Below, piece after piece: positions 26,774 to 38,237 of a stretch of DNA of 64,000 nt (its first letter is position 1; every line of letters starts with the position of its first letter). A program made the translations under genes and the position numbers. A model generated the notes under the pieces. That model made no database searches. It had not been told where the DNA came from and was given only the letters and a program-made list of their open reading frames with translations. This stretch comes from Alitta virens (taxonomy: Eukaryota > Annelida > Polychaeta > Phyllodocida > Nereididae). The DNA is taken from NCBI GenBank assembly GCA_932294295.1, contig OW028576.1, positions 27,597,227 through 27,661,226 of the forward strand, read 5' to 3'.

Positions 26774-26968
26774 ATTTAAGGGCGGGGGCCTAGCTCAGAG
26801 GTAGCGCTCTGGGCTTCCAACCGCTGGGTCCCGGGTTCGATTCCCGGTCGAGCCTAAGTTGGATGGCTGTTTCATCCTTCGTCTCATTGCCATGGTCTTT
26901 GCCTGTCCTAATTAGCCCATCAGGTGCAGAAATACAGGACGTAAAGCCCTAATCCACCCACCCATCTA
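26774..26968 (+). mobile_element. tRNA-derived SINE with 14-bp target site duplications
   Basis: The 5' part has RNA polymerase III promoter boxes: box A TAGCTCAGAGGTAG and box B GGTTCGATTCC. The acceptor-stem ends do not pair (GGGGGCC against TCGAGCC) and the anticodon stem is poor, so it is not a working tRNA. A body of about 110 bases follows, ending near GGACGTAAAGCCCTAATCC. The 14-mer CTTTATGATTGATG flanks it on both sides (26760-26773 and 26969-26982), which is direct evidence of retroposition. Confidence 0.8.
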
Positions 26969-27533
26969 CTTTATGATTGATGTATTTATTTTGTCTTATT
27001 TTGGTATAAAAAATAACGTTGACGTCGTATGAACAGACAACTACGAATTGCAGCATGACACAAATGTATGGTGGAGGAAAAATTTGAATGCTATAAAATT
27101 TTATGTTTTTGTTGATTGTTTTCTGTGAAACAGTCCATTAGGTAAACATCATATACAAAAAATAAATTGCATCAAAAGAGCATTTCGTCGAGGAAGAACA
27201 TTTCTTGGGCAGATGTGAAATGATATTTAGATATAATTTCTATATTAATATTACACTATTCATCTAATTTTAATCTAATAATTGTCAAAAAGAACCAGAA
27301 GCAGTTGGGAATTAACCAAATTGTTATATGTTTCCCTTGCCAAAGAAAATAATTTGTATCATTTGCAAGAAAAACAAAACTTAAGAAAAGAGCCATGTAT
27401 ATGTGCAATGGCAAACAATCCTTCAGCAGACTGCAGCTGTGTTGTGCTCACATTTCTAGCTTAAACATGAGAGTTTTTGAAAGAATGTCAGTGACATGGG
27501 AGGGCCTGTTCAATATGGTAAGAATTCATTTAA

Positions 27534-28121
27534 AGGGGCATTCACACTATCACGTATAAGACCTGAGTATAACCACGTACGTCAAAAATTGGCTATACGT
27601 GTTCACTCGTAGCTCTGTTAATCACATATAACTTTTTACGAGCGTACGTGGGGCAATCATAGATCGCTCGCTGGACATCCGTAAAACGCTCGCAGGACGT
27701 CCTTCATCAGGCATCCATCAGGCATCAAGCAGGCACCCATGAGCCACTCTTAGATCACCTGTAGATAGCCCGCAGATCACCCTTGGGAGTGGCTAAAGGA
27801 TGGGGTGGCTACGTATGGCCACGGATGTTCATAGAATGTACGTAGATTGTACCGCCGACAGATCCCCGTGCAAGTTACCTAACTAATATAAACAATCATT
27901 CGTAGTACATCCACCAAAGTTTTAAACATGTTTAACATTTTTACCCTATACACGTATAGTCGTGAGTGGTCAAGCTTTACAAGGAGCATTCTACGGATTA
28001 GCGCGAGTATATGTAAAACACTCGGCGAGTGAATCACTTATGGCCAAGGATGAACAAGAATAAAAGTAAAATTCCATCCGTCGTCATACGTTGGTCTTAT
28101 ACGTGATAGTGTGAACACCCC
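27534..28121. mobile_element. TTAA-flanked MITE, 588 bp
   Basis: Terminal inverted repeats are AGGGGCATTCACACTATCAC and, inverted, GGGGTGTTCACACTATCACG, both running on to GTATAAGACC. Perfect TTAA duplications lie at 27530-27533 and 28122-28125. The interior contains repeated short words (CGCTCG, AGGCATC, GATCACC, TACGT). There is no transposase. A TTAA target with G-rich ends fits piggyBac- or Kolobok-like mobilisation. Confidence 0.8.
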
Positions 28122-28284
28122 TTAAGACTTAGTTAAGTTTCATGGGAAGACATTTTCAGTTTCAGCACTTGTGGGCTTGTCCTCTTATACCATACTACTT
28201 TAATTTACTCTTTAGTTTTTGAAGATCAACTGATGGATCTGTTTAATCTATACACATTTCAAACAAATTGAAGTAAAATTAAAT

Positions 28285-29075
28285 TACATATATTTTTATT
28301 GGTTGGCAACACATAGGACACACAAACAAGCAAAATCACACACAGGACAAGACAAGACATAACAAACGTGAAGAACTGCTGTTGATCGACCAGACAGGCC
28401 TTATATGGCCTTATAAATGGTCCTATAAACTTGATGGCAGTCAATGTGATTTTTTCTACAATTAATAAGAATTTGTTGTATATAGTTCAATGAGAACATA
28501 TTCTCTTATAAGGTTGTTTGTATAAGATTCATTATATATATAAATACAATGTAGTTTGTATAAATTAACTCAAACATGTGTAGGCCACGTAGGACCAGAA
28601 TAATTGTATAAAAGATAGGTTAAAGACATAATTTATAAATCGCCAGATACCTGTTTGACTTTGAAATTAGAAAGAAATTTCTTTAAGAAACAGGGAAGTG
28701 GGTGGGCTAAGTTAACTAGAAGTGCGACGAAGGGAGACGGTTAGTCTAGCCTATATGGTGGAGAGGTGTTTGGACAATGAAACAACTCAGCTAAAAATAG
28801 AAAAGCCCTACAACAGAAATGGGCTTATGAGAAGCTTAAGCCCAGTTAAGTGAGTGCTGCTTTGGTACATTAGATTATAGAAACCTCAAAATCAATAACT
28901 ATAGCCAAACTTGATATTATGCCAATAAATTCACTGCTTGATTCAACCACAAAGCCGAAATTAAAGTTGGCCGCAGTGCCCTTTTTATTGGCAACACATA
29001 AGGCACACAAACAAGCACAATCACACACAAGACAAGACATGACAAACATGAAAAACTGCTCTGGACGACCAAAAA
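28285..29075. repeat. Direct repeat of a ~110-bp unit (28285-28400 and 28965-29075)
   Basis: Both copies start at TTTTTATTGGyTGGCAACAC-like sequence and share runs such as CACACAAACAAGCA and ACAAGACAAGACAT, ending at a GACC trinucleotide. The second copy sits next to the DIRS-like fragment, so the unit may be an element end. The sequence between shows nothing else I recognise. Confidence 0.5.
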
Positions 29076-29253
29076 ATTATGGCCATGAGCAGAGTGGAAA
29101 GAAAAAATGTGAGGTAATGGTGACAGATGGGGGGGGGGCATGCTGCGAGATCAGGATTGAGATACCAGCTTCTGTGCTGACAAGGAGTCAGACACTGACT
29201 GGGTCTGGCCGCATTTTAAGTTTTTATGCTCCAGATTTCCATCTGCCGAGCTG

Positions 29254-29745
29254 CTAAACTGCATATCCCAGCAGACCAGCTTTGGCAGCTTGAGTTGCGG
29301 CTCCCTGCCCGAATCGAGTGGGTGGAAAAAAGAGCCAGTCCTGAATAGAGGGAGGGACCTCGTAGTTACAGTACATGAGGTCCTGGGAAGGCCAGGTCAT
29401 ACATGATTTAGCACACATATTTCTATCCTTAAACTGCTGAAAACGCATGCGACTGAGGTCGTCTGCGTCAATATTAAGATGAGTGGCTATATACAGAGAT
29501 GCAACAGCGAAATTATTCAACTCTATCAGCATAAACCAGAGCCTCACAAAAAACATAAGGTCAGGTGCAGATGAATGAGAATTGTTAAGCACATCACACG
29601 TGACCATGTTGTCTATGTGGAATATCACACTCTTGCCTCTCATGTGCGGGCCCCAAGTGGCCAATGCTGTCACCATTCATCATTGCATACGGCACCAAAA
29701 CCCAAACCACTAGCATTGGTATATATGTGTATGGCATTATGCCAG
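29254..29745 (-). pseudogene. DIRS-like retroelement fragment (RNase H domain)
   Basis: The main open frame (29254-29676) contains VIFHIDNMVTCDVLNN, then ATHLNIDADDLSR. This is the IDN...(N)xxADxLSR pattern of the RNase H region of DIRS/Ngaro-type elements encoding tyrosine recombinases. Upstream on the same strand, TNASGLGFGAVCNDEW (the first RNase H strand, normally with a T/DxS motif) is in another frame and meets a TGA, so the copy is frameshifted. It continues past the RNase H into a region ending PPTRFGQGAATQAAKAGLLG. No recombinase or full RT is present. Confidence 0.55.
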
Positions 29746-29863
29746 TCAGGAATGTACAAACTCACACTGTTATGTAACTTTATGGATCTGATCCACCATT
29801 TGTGATCAGCTTCTGCTTCATAAATAAGTCTAACAGTATGATGAAAATGTAAGACTGAGTTAA

Positions 29864-32800
29864 GCCCCTGTCACACGGGCCGGTTTTGCCGTAGTGAACC
29901 CGTAGTATTACGTAATAGTTATGTAACAGCTCTTTCCGCCGGTTTGGGGACAGGTTCTGGCAGCAAAAATGGTTACCCATGGGTGCTACGGGTAACCCGC
30001 CGGGATACCCGCCGGCTGCCACGGGTGCCTCGGCGGGTTCTACGGGTGCCTCGGCAGGTCATACGGTTTACTCGGCGGGTTCTACGGGTTACTCGGCGGG
30101 TTCTACGGGTTACTCGGCGGGTTCTACGGGTTACTCGGCAGGTTCTACGGGTTACTCGCCGAGTTGTAGGAGTAAGCCGGCGAGTAGTAGGAATAACTCG
30201 CAGCTTCCAGGAGTATACTTTAAAAGGCTGCTGCTCCCCTAATATTAGTCCGATTTTCATTAAATAAGAACTAAAATTGTAGTATAGTTTATACTGATTC
30301 CATAAATATTAAGCGAGTTATTCGTCTGAGAAGGTAGCTAGGTTGGCGGAGGCAAACAGTGGTGCTCTCGCAGACGTCCGCGCCGGGACTGTATCAATGC
30401 TGAGCGCTTCTTTAAAAGGCTGCTGCTTCATTAATATTAGTCCGATTTTCGTCAAATAAAACTGGATTATAGTATAATTCATACTGACTCCATAGGTGTT
30501 TTCGGATTGAAAATAGACCAAATATTAAGCCAGATATTCATCTGAGAAGGCGGTTGTCTTGTGGCGGCTGCTGCTCCATTAATATTAATCCGATTTGCGT
30601 CAAATAAATATTGAATTATAGAAGAGTTCATACTTATTCCACACAGAATTTCAGATTGAAAATAGACAAAATATTAAGCGTGATATTCGTCTGAGAAGGC
30701 AGCAAGGTGCTCTGTGTATGTTCATGACTTTAATGGTGTGGTCAATATTTTTTACCATTATATATACATTGTTTGGATGAGCTTTATTGCAATTAATTTC
30801 TACTCATTCTGCCAACTGGCCAATGGGAAGGACTTTTCCTTTGGTTTTGTAAAGTCAATTAACCTATATATGTAATAGCAATCTGCCTTGACAGTTATGT
30901 CAATTGCTATTAGCATTTTGAATAATACAAAGAATGGGGTAAGTCATGCTTTTTCATCATTGATCACAAGCATGAATTGAAATCATTGATCACAAGCATG
31001 AATTGAAATTCTGAATTGACCGCTATGTCAATTGCTATTAACATTTTGAATAATACAAAGAATGGGGTAAGTCATGCTTTTTCATCATTGATCACAAGCA
31101 TTAATTGAAGTTCTGAATTTCAACTGATTCCTGTTTAATATGCATATTAAAGAGGGAGGTTGTTTTGATCATGGATGGAACATGCAATATCAATATTAAT
31201 TTCAGTTGAATTATTTTCAGAAACAACAACGAAATATTGATAATATATATAAACTAGAGTATATCTATCTATAGATAGTTGTTATAGCTCCATAGACATC
31301 TTTATCAAGTCGGAATTTTATTGGCAACAAGCAAACAAACATTGTTTTATTTTCGTTTTTTATTGATTACGAATTAATGAATTATTGATAGTAACATATT
31401 ATTAGGTGAAGATCTTATAACTATCTGTCTATCAACATATCTATACTCTATGAGGTATTACTAACTTTATTAACAAGAATATTCTTGTTTGTGCCTAGCA
31501 TACTCCATTAATTTTCCCCACCTTTACTATTATATGAATTCTACACATTTCCCTGAATAATTCAGTCTTTATTTGACGAAAATCGAATATGTAGATAGAC
31601 AGATAGTTTAGAGAGACAGATAGATTGATATGCTTATTATATAATATAGAATATCTAGCCTTATATTTGGTCCATATAATTACATAAAAGATAGCAAATA
31701 AAATCACAGATCAAATCACAAATACTAATTACAATATCAATATTAGATTTAAATTTTACAAAAATATACACAAAAAGATAAGAATGTTCACATGTATAAA
31801 AAAAATACCAATATACAAATATAATCATTGCCTGGTAATTACAATACAATACATTGTTTTTAATTAATGAAAGCAATTACATCTTTTTGTAATTGTGAAT
31901 GACAATCAAGACAATGTCATATTACTGTGTCATCTTTGAACAAACTATGAAATGACAGGTCAAAGAACCCCAATTTAGGCAATTAGGCAATTGACACATG
32001 TATTGAGCATTTGCTGTATTCTCTACACCCATTCTTTATATCATTCCAAATGCCAAAGCAATTGACATAACGGTCATGGCAGTTGGCAGAATGAGTAGAA
32101 ATGAATTGCAATAAAGCTCATCCAAACAATGTATATATATCATTGTCAAAAATATTGACCACACCATTCAAGTCATGACCATACACAGAGCACCTGGCCG
32201 GCGCCAGAGAACTGCATTCTCAGATGAATATCTCGCTTAATATTTGGTCTATTTTCAATCCGAAAACATGATGGAATCAGTATGAACTATGCTACAATAC
32301 AGTTTTAATTTGACGAAAATCGGACTAATATTAGGGGAGCAGCAGCCTTTTAAAGAAGGGCTCAGCCCTTCCTGCATTGATACAGTCAGGGCGCGGACGT
32401 CTGCGAGAGCACCACTGTTTGCCTCCGCCAACCTAGCTACCTTCTCAGATGAATATCTCGCTTAATATTTGGTCCATTTTCAATCCGAAAACACGTATGG
32501 AATCAGTATGATTTATACTACAATTCAGTCCTAATTTGACGTAAATCGAAATAATATAAATGGAGCAGCAGCCGCCGCAAGACAACTGCCTTCTCAGACA
32601 AATATCTCGCTTAATATTCGGGGTTTTTTAAATTCGAAAATACGTATGGAATCAGTATGAGCTATACTGCCATTCAGTCTTTTGAGGAAAATCGGACTAA
32701 TATTAGAGGAGCAACAGCCTTTTAAAGTATATACCTCCCTGCCTACGCTGACGCTGGTAGCAAAAAGCCGGCGGGTTACCCGTGAAAGCCGGCGGGTTAC

Positions 32801-33221
32801 CCGTAAAAGCCGGCGGGTTACCCGTAGAACCCCTCAACAAGCCGCCGGGATGAAATTAGGGACGAATAATTCGCCGGGTTCTACGGGCCACCCGCCGGGT
32901 TCTACGGGCCATCCGCCGGCTTCCACGGGCCACCCGCCGGCTTCCACGGGTCACCCGCCGGCTTCCACGGGTTTTTTTTTTTTTTTTTACAGCTGTGAGA
33001 TTTCTACGGTTGTGCCATGCAAGCATGCAAGCATGGCACAACCGGCTACCGGGGCCGGGTTTCGCGGCTTGGCCAAGGTTCCCACGGGTGCTTGCCGGGT
33101 ATCCCCGGGTATCCACGGGCGGCCGTATTGGGGCCGCCGGCTTCAAGCCAGGTAGCGATTTCCGCAACTATTACGTAATACTACGGGTTCACTACGGCAC
33201 AACCGGCCCGTGTGACAGGGG
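29864..33221. mobile_element. 3.36-kb foldback DNA element with subterminal tandem repeats
   Basis: The ends are exact inverse copies: GCCCCTGTCACACGGGCCGG at the left and its reverse complement at the right, with TTAA on the left and TTTA on the right. The arms match over more than 1 kb each (left 29864 to about 31000, right about 32020 to 33221), including GCTTTATTGCAATTAATTTC against 32095-32118. At the left, a 21-bp unit (CGGCGGGTTCTACGGGTTACT) is tandemly repeated at about 30020-30165; the right arm carries CCGCCGGCTTCCACGGGCCA-type repeats at 32760-32975. Inside the left arm, a ~115-bp unit is duplicated (30888-31010 and 31015-31120). The centre (31160-31920) is AT-rich. Frames such as 29944-30267 and 32682-33155 read the repeats and are not genes. 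Confidence 0.8.
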
Positions 33222-33439
33222 CTTTAGCAGCTGCAAACAATCTTCTGAGAAAAGCTCTACCATGTCTGACTACACGTGATGCCAACCACGCTCAAAAGCT
33301 TACGTTTTGATACAACGTTAAGGTCGATCCAGTGCTTAATCTCTGTGCACAGGTCATCCAGGCGAACCTGTGAGATACAAAGTTCCCCTTTCTCCATATC
33401 TATATATTGGATTTCAATGTGGAAATTAATATATTGAGT

Positions 33440-34015
33440 TAAATTACATTTCCGAAAACATGATGAATAAAATAGTGACTATGTCGAATGGAAATCATAA
33501 TATGAGACATTTCCTGAACCACTGATTGACAAATAACAAGGAAGTTCTTCTTAAGATTAATGCTCTGTATCAAATCATGACATCAATAAATAACAGTAAA
33601 ATTAATAAAGATCAAAGTTACACTTGTATATTTTTTCTCTTACTACATTGCACACAAAATTGTCAGTTTTTAGGAAATGTAAAATGATATTTGTATTTTT
33701 GCTTGTGACTGTGTTGTTTGAAATCGGCCTCATACAAATGACAATATAGAAATTCCGGTGCAAAGATAAAGCTTTTCTGATAATCGGACAAACACATGCA
33801 GGGGCATCTGGACAACATTTAATTAATCTGGACATAATTTGTTTGACATGATAGATTGAATGATCATATTTGCCTTGTTGCATTTGCTATTGTGCATATT
33901 TTGTGTTTCTTGTACAGTTTTGAGCAGTTTTGAACTTGGGAACTCTTTCAACCATATTTATCATATGTACTAAGACATGTATTAAAATTATAAAGCTACC
34001 CCTTTTGTCTCAGGC
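33440..34015 (+). other. Stray copy of the gene C1 3' UTR
   Basis: The block follows 24940-25580 in order: CATTTCyGAAAmCATGATG, then CATAATATGAGACATTTCCT, then CTACATTGCACACAA, TTTTTAGGAAgTGT, a GCCTTGTTGCAT segment, and finally AGC[AT]ACCCCTTTT. The AATAAA of the C1 copy is lost here. No tail, TM or ectodomain exon of a C-type gene precedes it; the foldback element ends 220 bases upstream. It marks a former paralogue or a partial duplication. Confidence 0.6.
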
Positions 34016-34243
34016 ATATAATAGTGAAGAAATTACCAATGATTGACGTCTTTACACTAATAAGCATATCTATGGAGCAAAATAGTTCTTAATACACAGG
34101 GGGCCAGCCCCTCAAAATTGGGATTTCTGTTTGCACCGATCCACTTCTCCTCAAATTTGGTATCATCGAATTGGAAATTTTCTGTACTTTTGGTTATCTG
34201 TACTTGTTTTGTCAGTTTCTTGGACCGGAGATGTTTTTTTCTG

Positions 34244-35339
34244 GTATCCATGGTAACAAGTACGTTTTTGTATTGAACAAATTAACAAAAATAATTTTGG
34301 TGGTATGTTGTTAATTACAATGCTTGACAATTGTTGGTACCATGGCTAATCTGCATGGCTGACCTCATTAAAGTTTTGCAGTAAACACTAGTTTTTCTCC
34401 ATTTCCTGTTGCTATGGTAGTTATTAATTTGCTTTGATATCTTTGACTGTCAAGCTTTTATAACACAGTAAAATAATATACATTTGGTATTTCAAGACAC
34501 CTTAGGAGAAACCCTCTCAGAAAAGAAGCATCACTGAAAGTTCTTTCACTTTTGTGTGTTGCTATGGAAACTCTTTTTAAAATTTCACATTTTCAGAGAA
34601 AATATACTTTTTGCAGTCTCTGGTTGCCATGGAAATGTTTATCTGACCCCAGTTTCCTTATATGGGTAAATTTTCAATTAGATTGATATAAGCAGTCTGT
34701 AAAAGAGGGAACAACAGCAAATTGCTAGTTATACAGTATTTTGTGAAGGCTGACACCCATTTTACCTTGCACGGATATCTTTTTATTTTGACTGTGTTAC
34801 CCTAGCAACCATAAAATAACAGTAAGAGACCCTGAAAGGTAGAAATGTTGCATTATTCATATCTCTGGACCTATGACAGGTACAACCATAAATTGCTTAT
34901 TGAACACCATGTTTTCAGGGTCAAGGAGTTCATTTATGATCATTTAAAATGGCTAATTTGCATATATTTCATTGTATTGCAAATCTAGATAGGTCAATTT
35001 GCATAATATTGCCTTATATGGCTACTGCAATGGGCAGTCAAGGTGCCGAAGCATTTATATTTTTCTTTTATTCTCAACAATGTTTCAAACTGTTTCCAAC
35101 AAATTACTGAACTTGAATAATAAGTAAATAAAATAAACTTGCATGGACTGGTTACCATGGTAACAAAACCGTCATAGTCCTGATATAGATCCATGCCAGC
35201 ATATACGATTTCATCATAAAGCCTCATTATATAGGTGCCTTGATTCTATTCATATGGCATGATTGTTGCTCCAAACATATATTGATATGGATGTATGCTC
35301 CTATGATAAGTTGATTTGAAATCTGGTATCCATGGCAAC
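34244..35339. promoter_or_regulatory. Cluster of seven RFX/X-box-like palindromes
   Basis: Near-palindromic 14-mers of the form GTTRCCATGGYAAC occur at 34244 (GTATCCATGGTAAC), 34408 (GTTGCTATGGTAGT), 34558 (GTTGCTATGGAAAC), 34623 (GTTGCCATGGAAAT), 34796 (GTTACCCTAGCAAC), 35151 (GTTACCATGGTAAC, perfect) and 35326 (GTATCCATGGCAAC). The form matches the known RFX-factor X-box consensus. I did not notice a comparable density elsewhere in the window. They may be a regulatory block or part of an unrecognised repeat; binding is inferred. Confidence 0.4.
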
Positions 35340-35394
35340 CAAATTGAAAACAAATATGGACAAGATATTCACAGTTCTATAAGCAAAAGAAGCC

Positions 35395-35555
35395 TTTATT
35401 GGAGGGAGAGCAATGTTCAACAATTACATAGTGTGCTAATCCAGCTAAATATTTTAGAATATTTCTGTTTTGTTAGATGGAAATATCATATTGCAAAGAA
35501 GTTCCACAATCACGTTGTAAAGTATCCAGTGTCCTAAATAATCGTCCAAAGAATT
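35395..35555 (-). pseudogene. Gene D: distal piece of the terminal exon, with stop and polyA signal
   Basis: Read on the minus strand from 35555, the sequence holds a second copy of the EDYLGHWILYN coding segment, which continues in frame as VIVELLCNMIFPSNKTEIF to a TAA at 35456-35454. An AATAAA follows (TTTATT on plus at 35395-35400). This is the natural end of the exon whose first part lies at 41395-41691; the Gypsy element separates them. The copy has a one-base deletion and a substitution just upstream of DYLGHW. Confidence 0.5.
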
Positions 35556-36763
35556 GCTGTAGCTCAGCAGCATAGTCCAAACACATTTTGTGTAAACACA
35601 AAAGAATACAAAGTCATGAATTTGGTGTCAGACTGGTTGAGTACAAAATCCAAGTGAAAGATGCCTCCTGCCCCAGATGTTTTAATATATATAACATGGG
35701 GGGCTAAAAAGCAGCTCCCCCCAGAAACCACCCTATCTGGGATTGGTCCTAGGCCCAAGGCCAATCATGTCAATCATACAATCCAAGTCACAATGTTCCA
35801 TCCCTCTTTCAGTTGCTACTTAGACAGACATACCACTAACTCCCCCTGGTGGCTTTTGCCCTAAAGTTCAAATTCCTAACACATCAAACTTGGTCAGCTC
35901 AAAACCATACAATAGTCCTACTGCCCATTACCATTGTACCTGCATCACACCTGTCCCACAGAGAAGACTGTCCATTGTCCACAGTAGAACAGACCACTGG
36001 CTGACCCCCATATTCTCAACCCCTATCAATCTAATGCCCCTCAGTTCCATTGTCAACCAACCTCTATTGTCCTTCTCATAAGTCACAATGGTGGTCTCCC
36101 CTCCTTGGCATTTCTTAAGCCCCTTAAACAACATTCAAACTAAAACCCCTTAAGCAACTGTCAAACTCTACCCATAAAATCATGCTCATATATATAATAT
36201 AACCCACAAATATTACTGATTATATTCCATATTCACATTTCATAGTCCACAATACATAATCACATTTCATAATCAGAATTCACAAGCCTGCATATATCCC
36301 TCCACCAGTTTCATATTCAATATATATTTCTAATAAGCTTTTAATATTTGTCATCCATATTTCATATTCATATTTCATAATCCATAATTCATAATCAGAC
36401 TTCATGATCAGACTTCCTAATCATCCACATATCCATTATCTATTAACATATGTGATATATATTCTAATTAGCTTTAAGTATTTAATTCTAATATTTAAGT
36501 CATTTCACAGCAGGATAAAAGGCTATGCATTTTACACAACTCCATGCGACAAAGTGAGATATATGTGCATGTAGTGCAAATAATAATCAAAATGACATAT
36601 ATTTCACTCAGGGTGAAATGATGAAACCTAAAAAAAAACATAAATACAATTATAACCTAAAAGACACAATCTGACATTTTTGAATTTTCAAGAGAACTAA
36701 CTAACCACAGTTTCAAAAAATAGGACACTTGGAACTTAAACGTGTTCACATAATCTAACTAAT
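35556..36763 (-). mobile_element. Non-coding 3' part of the Gypsy element (probable LTR region)
   Basis: This lies between the envelope gene end and the host exon copy. It is AT-rich, with repeated CATATTTCATA- and CATAATCA-type words at 36220-36420. Since the element is minus-strand, its 3' LTR should be here, but no second LTR exists in the window for comparison, so the borders are not fixed. Confidence 0.45.
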
Positions 36764-37474
36764 TTATCTTGATTCTTCTGGAGAATAATAAAAATTATAC
36801 ATAGTAAAAAAAAAAATTTTCATTTGGGGTGATCCTTGGCCAGATGACAGAGATCCATATGCCCATGTACACCCAGACAATAAGAAATAAACAATACATA
36901 CAATAATACAAGAATAATAATAATACATACAAAACAAATAAAGAATTTTTTTGGCTGGAGTGATGCAGGTTACCTCGTTTACAGTTTGGTAACCTGCCTG
37001 GGCTACTGCGTTTAGGATACTTGCAAGCTGTTGAGGATGTATAATATCCTCTGTGAGATCTCCTCTTTCCAAGGCACTTCTTTGCTGCTGATAAAGCCGC
37101 ATCTGCTCTCTGTAGACCTCATACAAATACTCACATTCCTCAATAGCCCTCTGGATCTCGAGGCGAATCTCCAGTGTGTTAATTCGTCTTCCAACAACAG
37201 TCAAACCCTTTGCAATTAGATTTACATACTGAGTTAGTTGGAGGACATGGTCACCCAACTGACTTAGTTCAATTGATATATTCTTGAGATACAGCCTGTT
37301 TTGATTAATGACAGACATCATTTGAGAGGCTACATGGGACATATCCTGCATTTTCTCTTGCAGGTCTCTTGTGGCGCCCATATATTGACGCACTTGGTTG
37401 GTCATGGCGACACCAAAAAGAACATGCAACCCTGTGCCAATAAAATCAAGCAACCCCCTCTTGTGTCGACTCAA
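36764..37474 (-). pseudogene. env: Envelope gene, fusion-subunit part, of the Gypsy element (F-like)
   Basis: The frame begins with a furin-type site (RHKR) directly followed by a Gly- and Leu-rich segment (GLLDFIGTGLHVLFG) like the fusion peptide of baculovirus F proteins and insect errantivirus Env. A long helical, heptad-rich stretch follows (about residues 25-95). After about residue 170 (near 36960) the reading becomes low-complexity and AT-rich, and no convincing C-terminal membrane anchor with a cytoplasmic tail follows in order, so the 3' part is decayed. The frame is not continuous with the upstream piece at 37490-37939. It is a relic and probably non-functional. Confidence 0.6.
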
Positions 37475-37489
37475 TTAAGGTTGATTCCA

Positions 37490-37939
37490 TTAACGCGAAC
37501 GGCCAGCATAACTGCCATCCAAAGGTTGCAGCCTTCTCAATCTCCACTCCCAAGAAATCTGAATGTACCCATGTACCTTGATGTCCTTGCGACTTTCTCT
37601 TACCAATGTTATTAAACGAGCCAGCTGTGCTGCGTAGCTTGGAGTTTCCAAGGTTATCAAAACTACCCAGGAAGCTTCCAATGTCCGTAATGCAGTGCCT
37701 CCTCTAACTAGCACTCCATCCTGCAAAGCATATGGTGCAGAGGGCCCTGCTATTTCAGAAAATGCCCTCCCAAGTCTAGATGGTAATTTTAAAGCCTCAC
37801 TTGTCTGGCCATCTGCAGTATGTACCGGTGAACATAAAAGAATAGCCAGAAGCAAGAAAAGAGCACTTACCTGATAGGAGAGGCGATTATTGCTTCTCCA
37901 CATCTGATGGCTGTTCGCACACGGCTTCAGACTCCTCAT
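37490..37939 (-). pseudogene. env: Envelope gene, N-terminal part, of the Gypsy element
   Basis: The 149-codon frame has a hydrophobic segment at about residues 20-40 (ALFLLLAILLCSPVHTADG) that fits a signal peptide, then a short ectodomain. It ends at a stop just before the RHKR site, which lies in another frame, so a frameshift or small deletion separates the two parts. The leader and position after integrase support an env reading frame; the sequence itself is too diverged to compare by eye. Confidence 0.5.
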
Positions 37940-38237
37940 CCTTTCTTTGTACCTTCTGCTCAGCGTCAGCGTCGCTTGATGAATGCTGGCGCTTGATGAG
38001 AGTGAAGTCTTTATGGAGCTCTTTGACTCCCTTGAAGCATTCTGCTGGCATCTCTGAATCGCTGGAAGGCTGCTGGCGTTTGATAAGCGTAAATTCCTTG
38101 TTCAGGTGCTTTTTTGCTTGAGCGGCAGAGTTCTCTTGAGCGGTAGTGTCACTGGTTTGTTCGTAGTGCTTGCGTCTTCGTCTAAGCTGTTTCGCTACTC
38201 TGGATAGGAACGGGCGATGTCGCTTGTGGAAGTGACG

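Noticed and set aside
26774..26850. Possible functional tRNA gene
   Set aside because: Boxes A and B are good, but the acceptor ends do not pair, the anticodon stem is poor, a SINE body follows and 14-bp target duplications flank the whole unit.
29944..30267. Long frames on both strands encoding repeated RVTRR or GYSAGST units
   Set aside because: They read a 21-bp tandem repeat inside the foldback element in several frames at once; a multiple-of-three repeat opens frames on its own.
35564..36134. Short frames in the Gypsy 3' region
   Set aside because: They have no similarity to gag or other element proteins and lie where the LTR is expected.
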